The position numbers were made by a program, and so were the translations under genes. 55,671 nucleotides of DNA, from NCBI GenBank assembly GCA_016187945.1, contig JACPIT010000014.1, forward strand, positions 1-55,671, in the 5' to 3' direction. The notes below the pieces were generated by a model, which saw nothing but the letters and a program-made list of their open reading frames with translations, did no database searches and was not told where the DNA came from. Source of the DNA: Opitutia bacterium (lineage in GTDB: Bacteria > Verrucomicrobiota > Verrucomicrobiia > Opitutales > Opitutaceae). This document shows positions 38,552-46,659 of this stretch, piece after piece; the stretch's first letter is position 1, and every line of letters starts with the position of its first letter.

Positions 38552-39907
38552 TTAGACGAGCAGCAGCGCGGGTTTTTCGAGGAGGTCTTTCAGCGCGGCG
38601 AGGAACTGCGCGCCGAGCGCGCCGTCGACGACGCGGTGGTCGCAGGAGAGCGTGAGCGTCATCGTCTGGCCGACGACGATCGCGCCGTTCTTCACGACGG
38701 GCTTCGTGACTGTCGTGCCGACGGCGAGGATCGCCGAGTTCGGCGGGTTGATGATCGCGGAGAACTTCGCGACGCCCATCATGCCGAGGTTCGAGACGCA
38801 GAACGTGCCGCCGGTGAACTCGTCGGGCTTGAGCTTCTTTTCCTTGGCGCGTTTGCCGAGCGGCTTGGCCTCGGCGCTGATCGCGAAGACCGACTTCGTG
38901 TGCGCGTCGCGGATGACCGGCGTGATGAGGCCGTCCTCGATGGCGACGGCGAACGAGACGTGCGCGGCGCCGAAGTATTGGATGCCGGTGCCGGTCCAGG
39001 AGGCGTTGACGCCCGGGACGCGGCTGAGCGCCTCGGCGCTGGCCTTGAGGACGAAATCGTTGACGGAGAGTTTCACGCCCTCGGCTTCGAGGCCGGCGTT
39101 GAGTTGCGCGCGCACGGCGAGCAGGGGCTCGGCGTCGACTTCGATCTCGAGGTAGAAGTGCGGGATGGTCGTCTTGGCTTCGAGCAGGCGCTTGGCGATG
39201 GTCGCGCGCATGTTCGTGGCGGGGACGGTGCGGTCTTCCTGGAGCGGGCCGGTCTTCGCGGGCGTGCCGCCCGCGAAGGCTGAGCGCGGAGCGCTGAGCG
39301 CGGAGGGCTGGCCGGCGGCGGGCGCCTTGGGTTGCAGGAGCGCGGGGTTCGCGACGGCGGCGAGGACGTCGGCCTTGACGATGCGGCCGTGCGGGCCGGT
39401 GCCGGCGAGGGCGGCGACGTTGAGGTTGTTCTGCGCGGCGATCTTCTTCGCGAGCGGGGAGATCTTCACGCGGCCTTCGGCCGCGGGTTGAGAGTTGAGA
39501 GTTGAGGGTTGAGAGACCGGAGTCGGCGCGGGCGCAGGGGCCGCGACGGGGGCGGGCGACGGAGTCGCCGGAGCAGAAGTCGGCGCCGGTGCAGCGGGAG
39601 CAGGAGCGGCCGGAGCGGGCGCCGCGGCTTTCGGAGCCGGAGCGCTGGCCGGAGCGTCGACTTGCTCGCCGGGCTGGCCGATGGCGCAGAGCGGGGCGCC
39701 GATGGCGACTTGGGAGCCGGCTTGGGCGAAGATTTTGATGAGCGTGCCGTCGAAGAACGACTCGAGCTCCATCGTCGCCTTGTCGGTTTCGACTTCGGCG
39801 AGCATGTCGCCGGACTTCACGGCGTCGCCTTCCTTCTTGAGCCACTTGACGAGCGTGCCCACCGACATCGTGTCGGAGAGCTTCGGCATATCGATGATGT
39901 TGGCCAT
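38552..39907 (-). CDS. pdhC: Pyruvate dehydrogenase E2, dihydrolipoamide acetyltransferase
   Basis: A 451-residue E2 core subunit passing acetyl from lipoate to CoA. One lipoyl domain with the lipoylated Lys near 43 (ETDKATMELESF), an Ala/Pro linker, a subunit-binding domain (AGTGPHGRIVKADV near 165), a second linker, and the catalytic domain with SCDHRVVDGALGAQFL near 419 (active-site His). Both linkers carry repeat DNA: TTGAGAG repeats in the first, a perfect palindrome plus CTGAGCGCGGAG repeats in the second. It is the third gene after pdhA and pdhB. The leader before the ATG is a CTACTCACTAC-type repeat with no visible ribosome-binding site. Confidence 0.95.
   Translation of the reverse strand: MANIIDMPKLSDTMSVGTLVKWLKKEGDAVKSGDMLAEVETDKATMELESFFDGTLIKIFAQAGSQVAIGAPLCAIGQPGEQVDAPASAPAPKAAAPAPAAPAPAAPAPTSAPATPSPAPVAAPAPAPTPVSQPSTLNSQPAAEGRVKISPLAKKIAAQNNLNVAALAGTGPHGRIVKADVLAAVANPALLQPKAPAAGQPSALSAPRSAFAGGTPAKTGPLQEDRTVPATNMRATIAKRLLEAKTTIPHFYLEIEVDAEPLLAVRAQLNAGLEAEGVKLSVNDFVLKASAEALSRVPGVNASWTGTGIQYFGAAHVSFAVAIEDGLITPVIRDAHTKSVFAISAEAKPLGKRAKEKKLKPDEFTGGTFCVSNLGMMGVAKFSAIINPPNSAILAVGTTVTKPVVKNGAIVVGQTMTLTLSCDHRVVDGALGAQFLAALKDLLEKPALLLV
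39255..39307. repeat. Palindrome and direct repeats in the second E2 linker
   Basis: A 23-base perfect palindrome (TTCGCGGGCG-TGC-CGCCCGCGAA, 39255-39277) is followed by two CTGAGCGCGGAG copies to 39307. It is translated as SALSAPRSAFAGGTPAKTG in the flexible linker before the catalytic domain. Confidence 0.75.
39487..39515. repeat. TTGAGAG tandem repeat in the first E2 linker
   Basis: Four consecutive copies of a 7-base unit (GTTGAGAG/GTTGAGGG variants) are read in frame as VSQPSTLNSQP in the Ala/Pro linker. The same unit occurs between pdhA and pdhB at 41069-41097. Confidence 0.8.
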
Positions 39908-39908
39908 G

Positions 39909-40073
39909 ACTAGTAGTGAGTAGCGAGTAGCGGGTAGTGAGTAGAGGAGGAAGTAGGCGGCGGGGCCGGGTCTCTTTCCTCTTTCTCTTAATCTTTCTCT
40001 TTCTCCGGTTCGGCTCGATCGCTTTGGAAGCGGTGCGTTCGAGCGAGAAAGATTAAGAGAAAGAGGAAAGAGA
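39909..40073. repeat. GAGTAG repeats and a 29-base perfect inverted repeat between pdhB and pdhC
   Basis: Next to the pdhC start, 39909-39944 is a tandem of GTAG(T/C)GAGTAG units. Then a purine/pyrimidine-asymmetric inverted repeat has arms 39971-39999 and 40045-40073 that are exact reverse complements over 29 bases, with a 45-base loop. The right arm ends eight bases from the pdhB stop. It would form a strong hairpin in the pdh transcript. Confidence 0.9.
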
Positions 40074-40081
40074 AAGATTGA

Positions 40082-41059
40082 TTACTTCAGGACCTCCAGC
40101 GCGGCGGTGAAGATCCGGTCGACGTTCGGGAGCTGGAGCTTTTCGAGCGGCGGGCTGTAGATCGCGGGCGAGTCGATCGACGTGACGCGCTTGATCGGGG
40201 CGTCGAGGTCGTCGAAGGCTTTTTCCGCGATGATGCAGGCGAGCATCGCGCCGACGGAGCAGAAGGGCTTCGACTCTTCGACGATGAGCACGCGGTTGGT
40301 TTTGCGCACCGAGGCGAGCACGGTCTCCTCGTCGAGCGGGCGGATCGAGCGGAGGTCGACGACTTCGGCGTTGATGTTGTGCTTTTCCTTGAGGAGATCG
40401 GCGGCCTTGAGCGCCATCTGGATCGGGCGGCCGTGGCCGACGATCGTGAGGTCGGTGCCGGCGCGCTTCACGTCGGCTTTGCCGAGCGGGATGAGGTATT
40501 CGCCGTCGGGGACTTCCATCGACTCGCCGTAGAGCATGGTGTTTTCCATGAACATCACGGGGTCGTTGTCGCGGATGGCGGACTTCATGAGGCCCTTGGC
40601 GTCGTAGGCGTTCGACGGGGCGACGACCTTGATGCCGGGGTGGTAGGCGGCGATGCCCTCGGGCGTGTGCGAGTGGGTTGCGCCGACGTTCGTGCCGCCG
40701 TTGGCGGGGCCGCGGAGCACGATCGGGCAGTTGATGAGGCCGCCGGACATGTAGCGGATGTTGGCCGCGTTGTTGAAGATCTGGTCGAACGCGACCGTGT
40801 AGAAGCTGAAGAACATCAGCTCCATGATCGGGCGCATGCCGAGCATGGCGGCGCCGACGCCCATGCCGATGAACCCGGCCTCGGAGATGGGCGTGTCGAT
40901 GATGCGCTTCGGGCCGTATTTGGCCAACATGCCTTCGGAGACCTTGTAGGCGCCGTTGAACTGGCCGACTTCCTCGCCCATGAGCACGACGTTTTCGTCG
41001 CGCTCGATTTCCTCGCTCATGGCGTGGCGGAGGGCTTCGCGGTAGGTGATGACGGGCAT
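40082..41059 (-). CDS. pdhB: Pyruvate dehydrogenase E1 beta subunit
   Basis: A 325-residue subunit of the thiamine-dependent E1 component, cytoplasmic. Typical motifs are MGEEVGQFNGAYKVSEGM near 27, TPISEAGFIGMGVGAAM near 57, MSGGLINCPIVLRGPANGG near 107 and VVDLRSIRPLDEETVLASV near 240. It starts MPVITYREALRHAM. It sits between pdhA (56-base gap with TTGAGAG repeats) and pdhC (174-base gap with a long inverted repeat). Confidence 0.95.
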   Translation of the reverse strand: MPVITYREALRHAMSEEIERDENVVLMGEEVGQFNGAYKVSEGMLAKYGPKRIIDTPISEAGFIGMGVGAAMLGMRPIMELMFFSFYTVAFDQIFNNAANIRYMSGGLINCPIVLRGPANGGTNVGATHSHTPEGIAAYHPGIKVVAPSNAYDAKGLMKSAIRDNDPVMFMENTMLYGESMEVPDGEYLIPLGKADVKRAGTDLTIVGHGRPIQMALKAADLLKEKHNINAEVVDLRSIRPLDEETVLASVRKTNRVLIVEESKPFCSVGAMLACIIAEKAFDDLDAPIKRVTSIDSPAIYSPPLEKLQLPNVDRIFTAALEVLK

Positions 41060-41068
41060 TGCGGAAAA

Positions 41069-41097
41069 GTTGAGGGTTGAGAGATGAGAGTTGAGAG
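41069..41097. repeat. TTGAGAG repeats between pdhA and pdhB
   Basis: Tandem 7-base units (GTTGAGGG, TTGAGAG, ATGAGAG, TTGAGAG) fill most of the gap just before the pdhB start, so that gene has no obvious ribosome-binding site outside the repeat. Confidence 0.8.
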
Positions 41098-41115
41098 CAG
41101 CGGACGCGTGGCGGC

Positions 41116-42213
41116 TCAGTCGAAGAAGAGGCTGCCGACGGATTTGCGGTCGGCGGGATTGTCTGCCTCCCAATAGACGTGCTTCTTCACGTCTTCGAGA
41201 GTCGGGAAGGGGCTCTGCTCGGCGAATTGCGCGGAGGTCTCGGCTTCGGCGCGGGCGGCTTCGTCGATTTGCTTGATGAGCGCTTCGGTGAGGACGCCTT
41301 CGGCCGTGAGCTGGCGCTCGTAGGTCTGGATGGGATCCTTGGTCGCCTTGTATTCCTCGATCTCCTTCTTCTCGCGGTAAGTCGTGTCGGGGTCGGCGAC
41401 GGAGTGGCCGCGGTAGCGATACGTGCGGATCTCGAGCACGCTTGGCTTCGACTCGTCGTGCGCGAGCTTGAGCAGGCGGGCGAACTTGTCGCGGACTTCG
41501 AGCACGTCGTGGCCGTTTTCGGAAATTTCCCAATTCATCCCGTAAGCCTCGGCGCGCTGCGCGAGCGACGGGGCGGCGGAGGAGCGGGCCTGGCTGGTGC
41601 CCATCGAGTAGCCGTTGTTCTCGACGACGAAGATCACCGGGAGATTCCAGAGCGCGGCGAGGTTGTAGGCTTCGTGGACCGCGCCCTGATTGACCGCGCC
41701 GTCGCCCATGAACGCCATCGCGGCGCCCTTGCGGCCCTTGTATTTCAGTGCGAAGGCGAGGCCGGTGCCGAGCGGGATCTGGCCGCCGACGATGCCGTGG
41801 CCGCCCCAGAAATTGCGGCTCGGGTCGAAGTAGTGCATCGAGCCGCCCTTGCCCTGCGAGCAGCCGGTGACCTTGCCGTAGTTCTCGGCCATGCACTCGT
41901 TCATGCCCATGCCGACGGCCAACGCGTGGCCGTGGTCGCGGTAGGCGGTGATGATGTGATCGTCCTTGTTCATCACCGACGCGCAGGCGACGGCGATCGA
42001 CTCCTGGCCGATGTAGAGGTGGAGGAAGCCGCCGATCTTGCCCTGCTGGTAAGAGCGCAAGCAGCGCTCCTCAAAACGGCGGATGCGAACCATGTCGCGG
42101 TAGAATTTCAGCAACTCATCCGCGCCGAGCTTCGCATTCACGGGCGCTTGGCGGGAGTTGTAGGCAGGTGCGCCCTCGTCGGGCTTTTTCGGGGAGGTGG
42201 CTTTCTTGCTCAC
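41116..42213 (-). CDS. pdhA: Pyruvate dehydrogenase E1 alpha subunit
   Basis: A 365-residue thiamine-diphosphate subunit decarboxylating pyruvate. YRDHGHALAVGM near 92, GGSMHYFDPSRNFWGGHG near 122, and the TPP/Mg motif AMAFMGDGAVNQGAVHEAYN near 164-183 are diagnostic. YRYRGHSVADPDTTYR near 266 is the phosphorylation-loop-like region. The start codon appears to be GTG before SKKATSPKK; the Lys-rich N-terminus is not conserved, so a slightly later start is possible. It is the first gene of pdhA-pdhB-pdhC. Confidence 0.95.
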   Translation of the reverse strand: MSKKATSPKKPDEGAPAYNSRQAPVNAKLGADELLKFYRDMVRIRRFEERCLRSYQQGKIGGFLHLYIGQESIAVACASVMNKDDHIITAYRDHGHALAVGMGMNECMAENYGKVTGCSQGKGGSMHYFDPSRNFWGGHGIVGGQIPLGTGLAFALKYKGRKGAAMAFMGDGAVNQGAVHEAYNLAALWNLPVIFVVENNGYSMGTSQARSSAAPSLAQRAEAYGMNWEISENGHDVLEVRDKFARLLKLAHDESKPSVLEIRTYRYRGHSVADPDTTYREKKEIEEYKATKDPIQTYERQLTAEGVLTEALIKQIDEAARAEAETSAQFAEQSPFPTLEDVKKHVYWEADNPADRKSVGSLFFD

Positions 42214-42375
42214 AGATTGATTTGAGTTTGAAATAGTTTTCGGACGCCAAGTCCCTACCTTGGGGAAGCGCAGAGAAACACAAGCGAAACTTCGGGCGGC
42301 GCGGCTTATTACGCGGCCGGTCGTTCGCCTGATGCCTGATGCCCGAGGCCTCGAAGCTCTCGCTCGCGATCCGGC

Positions 42376-42441
42376 GAGGTAGGGCGCGAACGCTGGGCGC
42401 GCCGTAAGGACGTTCGCGGCCGGCCCGGCGGTCCGGCCCTA
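42376..42441. repeat. GTAG inverted repeat between pdhA and the Nudix gene
   Basis: 26-base arms at 42376-42401 and 42416-42441, both with GGTAGGGC outer ends, around a 14-base loop. Inner arm positions have diverged. It lies in a 320-base gap upstream of pdhA; otherwise a small CCAAG...CTTGG hairpin near 42249 is the only structure. Confidence 0.7.
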
Positions 42442-42533
42442 CCGGCGCTGCCGCGCCGAACGCTACGAGGGCGCCGCCGTGTGGGCTCGGTGCGTGCAGG
42501 CCCGGCGCCATTCTAGATTACCGACCCGGCGCC

Positions 42534-43058
42534 CTACGGCCGGCCGGTGATCTGCTCCACCGTGATCTGAATCGGCGACACCGAGCAGTCCGCACGCAGT
42601 GCTACGAAGCTGTCGCGATACCGATCGTAGATCGGCCAGAGCGCTTTCGCGTCGGTTTCGGGAATCTCGAGCGTCTTGATCTGCTCGCGCGACCAGAAGG
42701 CGAATTTCCCCTCGGTGATGTCGGCCGGGAGCGTCTCGAGCGGGAGCTTGCAGTGAAACAAAAACATCAGCCAGTGGTTGTGCCCCTGGTAAGCCTTCTC
42801 GGCGATCATCGCGAAGAGGTGCAGGTCGCTCTCCTTCACCTTCAGGCAGACCTCCTCCTCGATTTCGCGCACGGCGCACTGGAACGGCGACTCGCCGGTC
42901 GCCATCTCGAGCTTGCCGCCGATCGGCGACCAGATGCCGAGGTTCGGCTGCTTCGCCCGCAGCATGAGCAGCAGCTCGCCGGCGCGGTTTTCGAGAAACA
43001 CGAGCACGCTGATCTTGTAGGGCAGGGTGGAAGTGGCGACGGACGCGGCGGCAGACAT
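42534..43058 (-). CDS. Nudix hydrolase
   Basis: A 174-residue hydrolase of nucleoside diphosphate-linked substrates. The Nudix box region reads IGGKLEMATGESPFQCAVRE then IEEEVCL near 63-87: the catalytic REIEEE helix is intact, but two extra residues sit between GGKLE and GE compared with the canonical Gx5E spacing, and the usual Gly after EE is Cys. The C-terminal part (FAFWSREQIKTLEIPETD) is typical of house-cleaning Nudix proteins. The ATG at MSAAASVATS was chosen over an upstream frame that overlaps the divergent pilus operon. Substrate unknown. Confidence 0.85.
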   Translation of the reverse strand: MSAAASVATSTLPYKISVLVFLENRAGELLLMLRAKQPNLGIWSPIGGKLEMATGESPFQCAVREIEEEVCLKVKESDLHLFAMIAEKAYQGHNHWLMFLFHCKLPLETLPADITEGKFAFWSREQIKTLEIPETDAKALWPIYDRYRDSFVALRADCSVSPIQITVEQITGRP

Positions 43059-43137
43059 GACGGAGAGATTGAGCGTGACCTTTGCGGAAACTCGGGCAAA
43101 CACAACCGCGCACGGGCCGCCTTTCTTCGCGCTGCCC

Positions 43138-44751
43138 GTGTTTTCTTTTTCCTGCCAGACGATCGTGATCGATTGTGGCGCCAGCCATTTGGCCGCCGGC
43201 GTGTTTGCGTGCGGCGGCGGGCGGCTCCGGCTGGAGCAGTTCGCCTGGGAAACGTTTTCGGTGCCCTCGGGCCGCGAGGAAGAATGGCCGAATGCCCTCC
43301 GCGGCGCGCTCAGCGCGGTCGCGACGCGGCTGAAGGTTCGCGGCCCAGCCACGATCGTGCTGCCGGGGCATCTCGTGCTCACGAAGTTCATCAAGACGCC
43401 GCGCGTCGACGCCGCGAAGCGCGAGAAAGTCATCCGCTTCGAAGCGCAGCAAAACATCCCTTACGCGCTCACCGACGTCGCGTGGGGCCACGCCGTCGCG
43501 GGCGGGGCCGACCTCGATCTCGATGTGATGCTCTGCGCCGCCAAGCTCGAAGCGATCGACGCGCTCTGCGCGAGCTGCGAGGCGGCGGGATTCCAGCCGC
43601 GTGCGCTCGTGCCCGGAGCACTGGCGCTGAACGCCGCGGTGCGAGCGTGCGCATCCGCCGAGCCCACGCTCTTCGCCAATCTCGGCGCGCGCTCGACGAC
43701 GCTGCTGCTCCTCGCAAATGGCCGCCTCCACGCGCGCTCGTTCACGCTCGGCGGCCAGCACGTGACGCAGCAGCTCGTCGAGATTCAGGACTGCGATTGG
43801 GCTGACGCCGAGGCGTTGAAATTGTCCGCGCGCAACCCCGACGCCGTCGCGCCGGCCATCGAGTCTTTCGCCACACGGCTCGGCCAGGAGATCACGCGCA
43901 GCGCCGTGCACTTCAAGCGTTCCGCTGGCGCCGCAAGTCCCGTGCGCATCGTCCTCACCGGCGGTGCGGCTCGCGCGAGCGGACTCGGCGAACGGGTCGC
44001 CGCGCGACTGAACGTGCCGGTGGAAAATTTCGATCCGCTCGCCTCGCTCGAGGTCGCGCGGCCGGCGGCCGACGCCGGCGTGGTCGAAGTCGCCCCGCAT
44101 CTCGCCGACCTCGTCGGCGCAGCGCAGGCGCATTTCGCGGGCGACGCGGCCACGATCAACCTGCTGCCGCCGCGCTTGCTCACGCGGGAAAACACCCGTC
44201 GCCGCCAGCCGTGGCTGGCGCTCGCCGCGGTGCTCGTGGCCGCGGCGTTTGTGCCGCCGTTGCAGTATTACCGCGAATGGGACGCCGCCTTGCACCGCAA
44301 GTCGGTCGCGCTCGACGCCGAGATTGCGCTGCTGCGTGAGCGTGAGGCGCGCAATCGTGCGAATCTCGAAAAACTGGCCGAACTTCAGCACCAGGTCGCA
44401 GCGCTGCGCGACATCGCGGCGCGCCGCGCGAGCTGGCAGCAGTTGCTCGCGGATTTGCAGGAGCGCTTCGTCAAGGTCGAGGACGTGTGGCTCGAACGCG
44501 TTCAGCTCTCCTCCGACGCCACCGACGCGAGCGCACCGCTGCGCGTCGCCGTCTCGGGTCGCATGCTCGACCGCACGAATCCGCTCTCGCGCGCGAGCGA
44601 GGACGCGAAGCGCCGCGTCGTGGCGCTGCTGACGAGCATCGTCGACTCGCCCCTCGTCTCCGCGGTGGACAACGAGCGCTTCGACGACCGGCAGCCCGGC
44701 CTCCTGCGCTTCGACGTCGTGCTCGTCGCCGAGCCCTCGCGTCCCCTGTGA
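43138..44751 (+). CDS. PilM-PilN-like pilus assembly protein, Amuc_1101 type
   Basis: A 537-residue inner-membrane-associated protein. Residues to about 345 form an actin-like PilM domain (TIVIDCGASHLAAGVFA, ANLGARSTTLLLL, VLTGGAARASGLGE). One membrane span (about 370-388, WLALAAVLVAAAFVPP), a coiled coil and a PilN-like domain follow, so PilM and PilN functions seem joined. The GTG start leaves a normal gap to the divergent Nudix gene; an ATG at 43057 would overlap that gene's start codon. First gene of a four-gene operon in the order known for Akkermansia Amuc_1101-1100-1099-1098. Overlap GTGA with the next gene is possible. Confidence 0.82.
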   Translation: MFSFSCQTIVIDCGASHLAAGVFACGGGRLRLEQFAWETFSVPSGREEEWPNALRGALSAVATRLKVRGPATIVLPGHLVLTKFIKTPRVDAAKREKVIRFEAQQNIPYALTDVAWGHAVAGGADLDLDVMLCAAKLEAIDALCASCEAAGFQPRALVPGALALNAAVRACASAEPTLFANLGARSTTLLLLANGRLHARSFTLGGQHVTQQLVEIQDCDWADAEALKLSARNPDAVAPAIESFATRLGQEITRSAVHFKRSAGAASPVRIVLTGGAARASGLGERVAARLNVPVENFDPLASLEVARPAADAGVVEVAPHLADLVGAAQAHFAGDAATINLLPPRLLTRENTRRRQPWLALAAVLVAAAFVPPLQYYREWDAALHRKSVALDAEIALLREREARNRANLEKLAELQHQVAALRDIAARRASWQQLLADLQERFVKVEDVWLERVQLSSDATDASAPLRVAVSGRMLDRTNPLSRASEDAKRRVVALLTSIVDSPLVSAVDNERFDDRQPGLLRFDVVLVAEPSRPL

Positions 44752-44753
44752 AA

Positions 44754-45716
44754 ATGGACTGGCCGAAAAAGAACCCGCGGTTCGCCGCGATTCTGCTCGC
44801 GAGCGCGGCGGCGTGCGCCCTCCAAGGGTGGCTGATCCACACGACGCACGAGCGAGCGCGCCGGGCCGCCGTGCAGGTGGAGGCGAAACGCGCCGAGCGC
44901 GACTGGCTCGCGCGGCAATCGCCGGCGCTCAGCGAGGAAAACGCACGCGCGATCGCCGCGGAGGTTGCCGCTGCCGCGCAGCGCGCCGCGGAGTTTCGCG
45001 CCGCGATCGCGGGCCAGGCGTGGCTGTCGGCGCCGCCCGAGCGACCGGTCGACGGTTATTTCGCCCTCGCGTCGTTCACCGAAACGATGCGCGCGCTCGC
45101 CGTGCGCGCGCGGGTCGCGTTGCGCACAGAGGAGCGATTCGGCTTCGCGACCTACGCCAACGAAGGTCCGGAAGCCGACCTGCTGGGGCCGGTGCATCGG
45201 CAGCGCGTCGTGATGCAGCACTTGCTCGAGGCGTTGTTCGAGGCGCATCCGAAGTCGCTGGTCGCCGCCGTGCGCGAACGGCCGCTGACCGCGGCGCAGC
45301 GTGCCGGCCGACGCGCGGCGATCTCCGCTGCGGCGGCTGACGCGACGTCGAACGGAAATCTCTCCGGAGCGGCCGGGCAACCGGCGGACTTCTTCGAGCC
45401 CGACTCGCGGCTGCGTCTCGACGCGCGCGGCGTGGCCGACGGCGAACTGTTTCGCGTCGAGTTCACCGGTCAAACGCAGGCGCTGCGCGCGTTCCTGAAT
45501 TCCCTCGCGGCCTCGCCGCTGCCGCTTTTCGTTCGCGCGGTTGAGGTCGAGCCCGAGATGCCGGGCGCGTCCGCACCGGTCGCCACGGCCTCCGCCGGAA
45601 CGCTCGCGCCGATCGCTCCGGTGCCTTTGGTCACGCAAAATTCTTCAACGTTCGCCGTCGTGATCGAATGTATCGAAGTCGCACCCGCAGCGGCCGCAGT
45701 CGCATCGTCGCCGTGA
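44754..45716 (+). CDS. Amuc_1100-family pilus-associated protein
   Basis: A 320-residue protein: short cytosolic start, one N-terminal span (about 9-27, FAAILLASAAACALQGW), a coiled-coil stretch rich in Ala/Arg/Glu, and a C-terminal globular part, as in PilO-like proteins. Position between the PilM-like and the next pilus gene matches Amuc_1100, the Akkermansia surface/pilus-region protein. A GTG six bases upstream (giving VKMDW) overlaps the preceding stop as GTGA and may be the real start. A Gly/Ala/Pro-rich stretch near the C-terminus precedes VIECIEVAP. Identity is from gene order and architecture, since sequence conservation is low. Confidence 0.75.
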   Translation: MDWPKKNPRFAAILLASAAACALQGWLIHTTHERARRAAVQVEAKRAERDWLARQSPALSEENARAIAAEVAAAAQRAAEFRAAIAGQAWLSAPPERPVDGYFALASFTETMRALAVRARVALRTEERFGFATYANEGPEADLLGPVHRQRVVMQHLLEALFEAHPKSLVAAVRERPLTAAQRAGRRAAISAAAADATSNGNLSGAAGQPADFFEPDSRLRLDARGVADGELFRVEFTGQTQALRAFLNSLAASPLPLFVRAVEVEPEMPGASAPVATASAGTLAPIAPVPLVTQNSSTFAVVIECIEVAPAAAAVASSP

Positions 45717-46651
45717 CCGTGTCGCGCCTGATTTCTGCGGAGAAAGTGCTCGCGTTGGTTGCGCTCGCGTCGGCGCTCGGCGTCGCGGCTTGGTGGTGGA
45801 CGCAGCAGGTGCCGCTGCGCCGCTTGCGTGTGGAGCGGGTCGCGGTCGAGCTGTCGGGCGCGGTCTACGTGGCGGCGGCCCTGCCCGAGACTCCGTCGCC
45901 CGCGCCCGCCTGGAGGAAACCGGGCGCGCAGTCCGCCGGCGGCGGTTGGATCTACGAGCTCTTCACGCCGCCGGTAATCTATTACCATGCCGCGACGCGC
46001 GTTTTTACCGTCACGCCGCCGACGTATGCGGCGGAGAAAGCGGACCTACCCTTCGGCCTCGAATTGCTCGCGGTGAAACGCGAACCGTTCCGCCTGCAAC
46101 TCGTCGGCTACGTGGGCGCGCCGGGCGATTACCTTGCGGCCTTCGTCAGCGAGCAGACGCCCGAGACGCTTCTCGCGCGCATCGGCGGGCGTTTCGACCG
46201 GCTCGGTCTCGCGTTGCGCTCGTTCGAGATTCGGCGGCTAAACGTCGCACCGCCGACGCAGCCGCCGGTCCTCAGCGTCGCGGCGGTCGCGACATTGCGT
46301 GACGAGCGGACGGGAGAGGAAGTGACGCTCGACACGCTCGGCCCGAGACTCACCGACACACCGCTCGCCGTGCTCCGCGTGCGGGCGGACGCGAAGGCGA
46401 AGCCGCGGGTGTTGCACCAAGGCGACACGTTTCAGCAGGACGACGCGACGTTCCGCGTCGAACACATCCAGCTCGATCCGCCCGAAGTCGTCGTCGCCAA
46501 GCAAACCGCGGGCCTGCCGTATCCTGAGATGCGCGTGCTGAAACCCGAGGCGACTGCCGCAAAAGCGGCCGCGGCCGCCGCGGCGACGGCGCGCCGTTTC
46601 GCCGACGCGACCGCGAAGCCCGGCGTCGCCCGCCGCGCGTCGCGCCCCTGA
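45713..46651 (+). CDS. Amuc_1099-type pilus system protein
   Basis: A 312-residue protein with one N-terminal span (about 12-30, ALVALASALGVAAWWW) and a mostly beta periplasmic part containing two repeated segments (LPFGLELLAVKREPFRLQLV; LDTLGPRLTDTPLAVLRV) reminiscent of PilP-like modules. The C-terminus is Ala/Lys-rich. The GTG start overlaps the preceding stop by four bases (GTGA), matching the coupling elsewhere in the operon. It sits directly before the secretin gene, as Amuc_1099 does before Amuc_1098. Confidence 0.72.
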   Translation: MTVSRLISAEKVLALVALASALGVAAWWWTQQVPLRRLRVERVAVELSGAVYVAAALPETPSPAPAWRKPGAQSAGGGWIYELFTPPVIYYHAATRVFTVTPPTYAAEKADLPFGLELLAVKREPFRLQLVGYVGAPGDYLAAFVSEQTPETLLARIGGRFDRLGLALRSFEIRRLNVAPPTQPPVLSVAAVATLRDERTGEEVTLDTLGPRLTDTPLAVLRVRADAKAKPRVLHQGDTFQQDDATFRVEHIQLDPPEVVVAKQTAGLPYPEMRVLKPEATAAKAAAAAAATARRFADATAKPGVARRASRP

Positions 46652-46659
46652 TTTTTCGC

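Noticed and set aside
36735-39283. Long plus-strand frames opposite the hybrid kinase and E2 genes
   Set aside because: The minus-strand products have diagnostic motifs. The plus-strand translations are Glu/Arg/Val-rich shadows.
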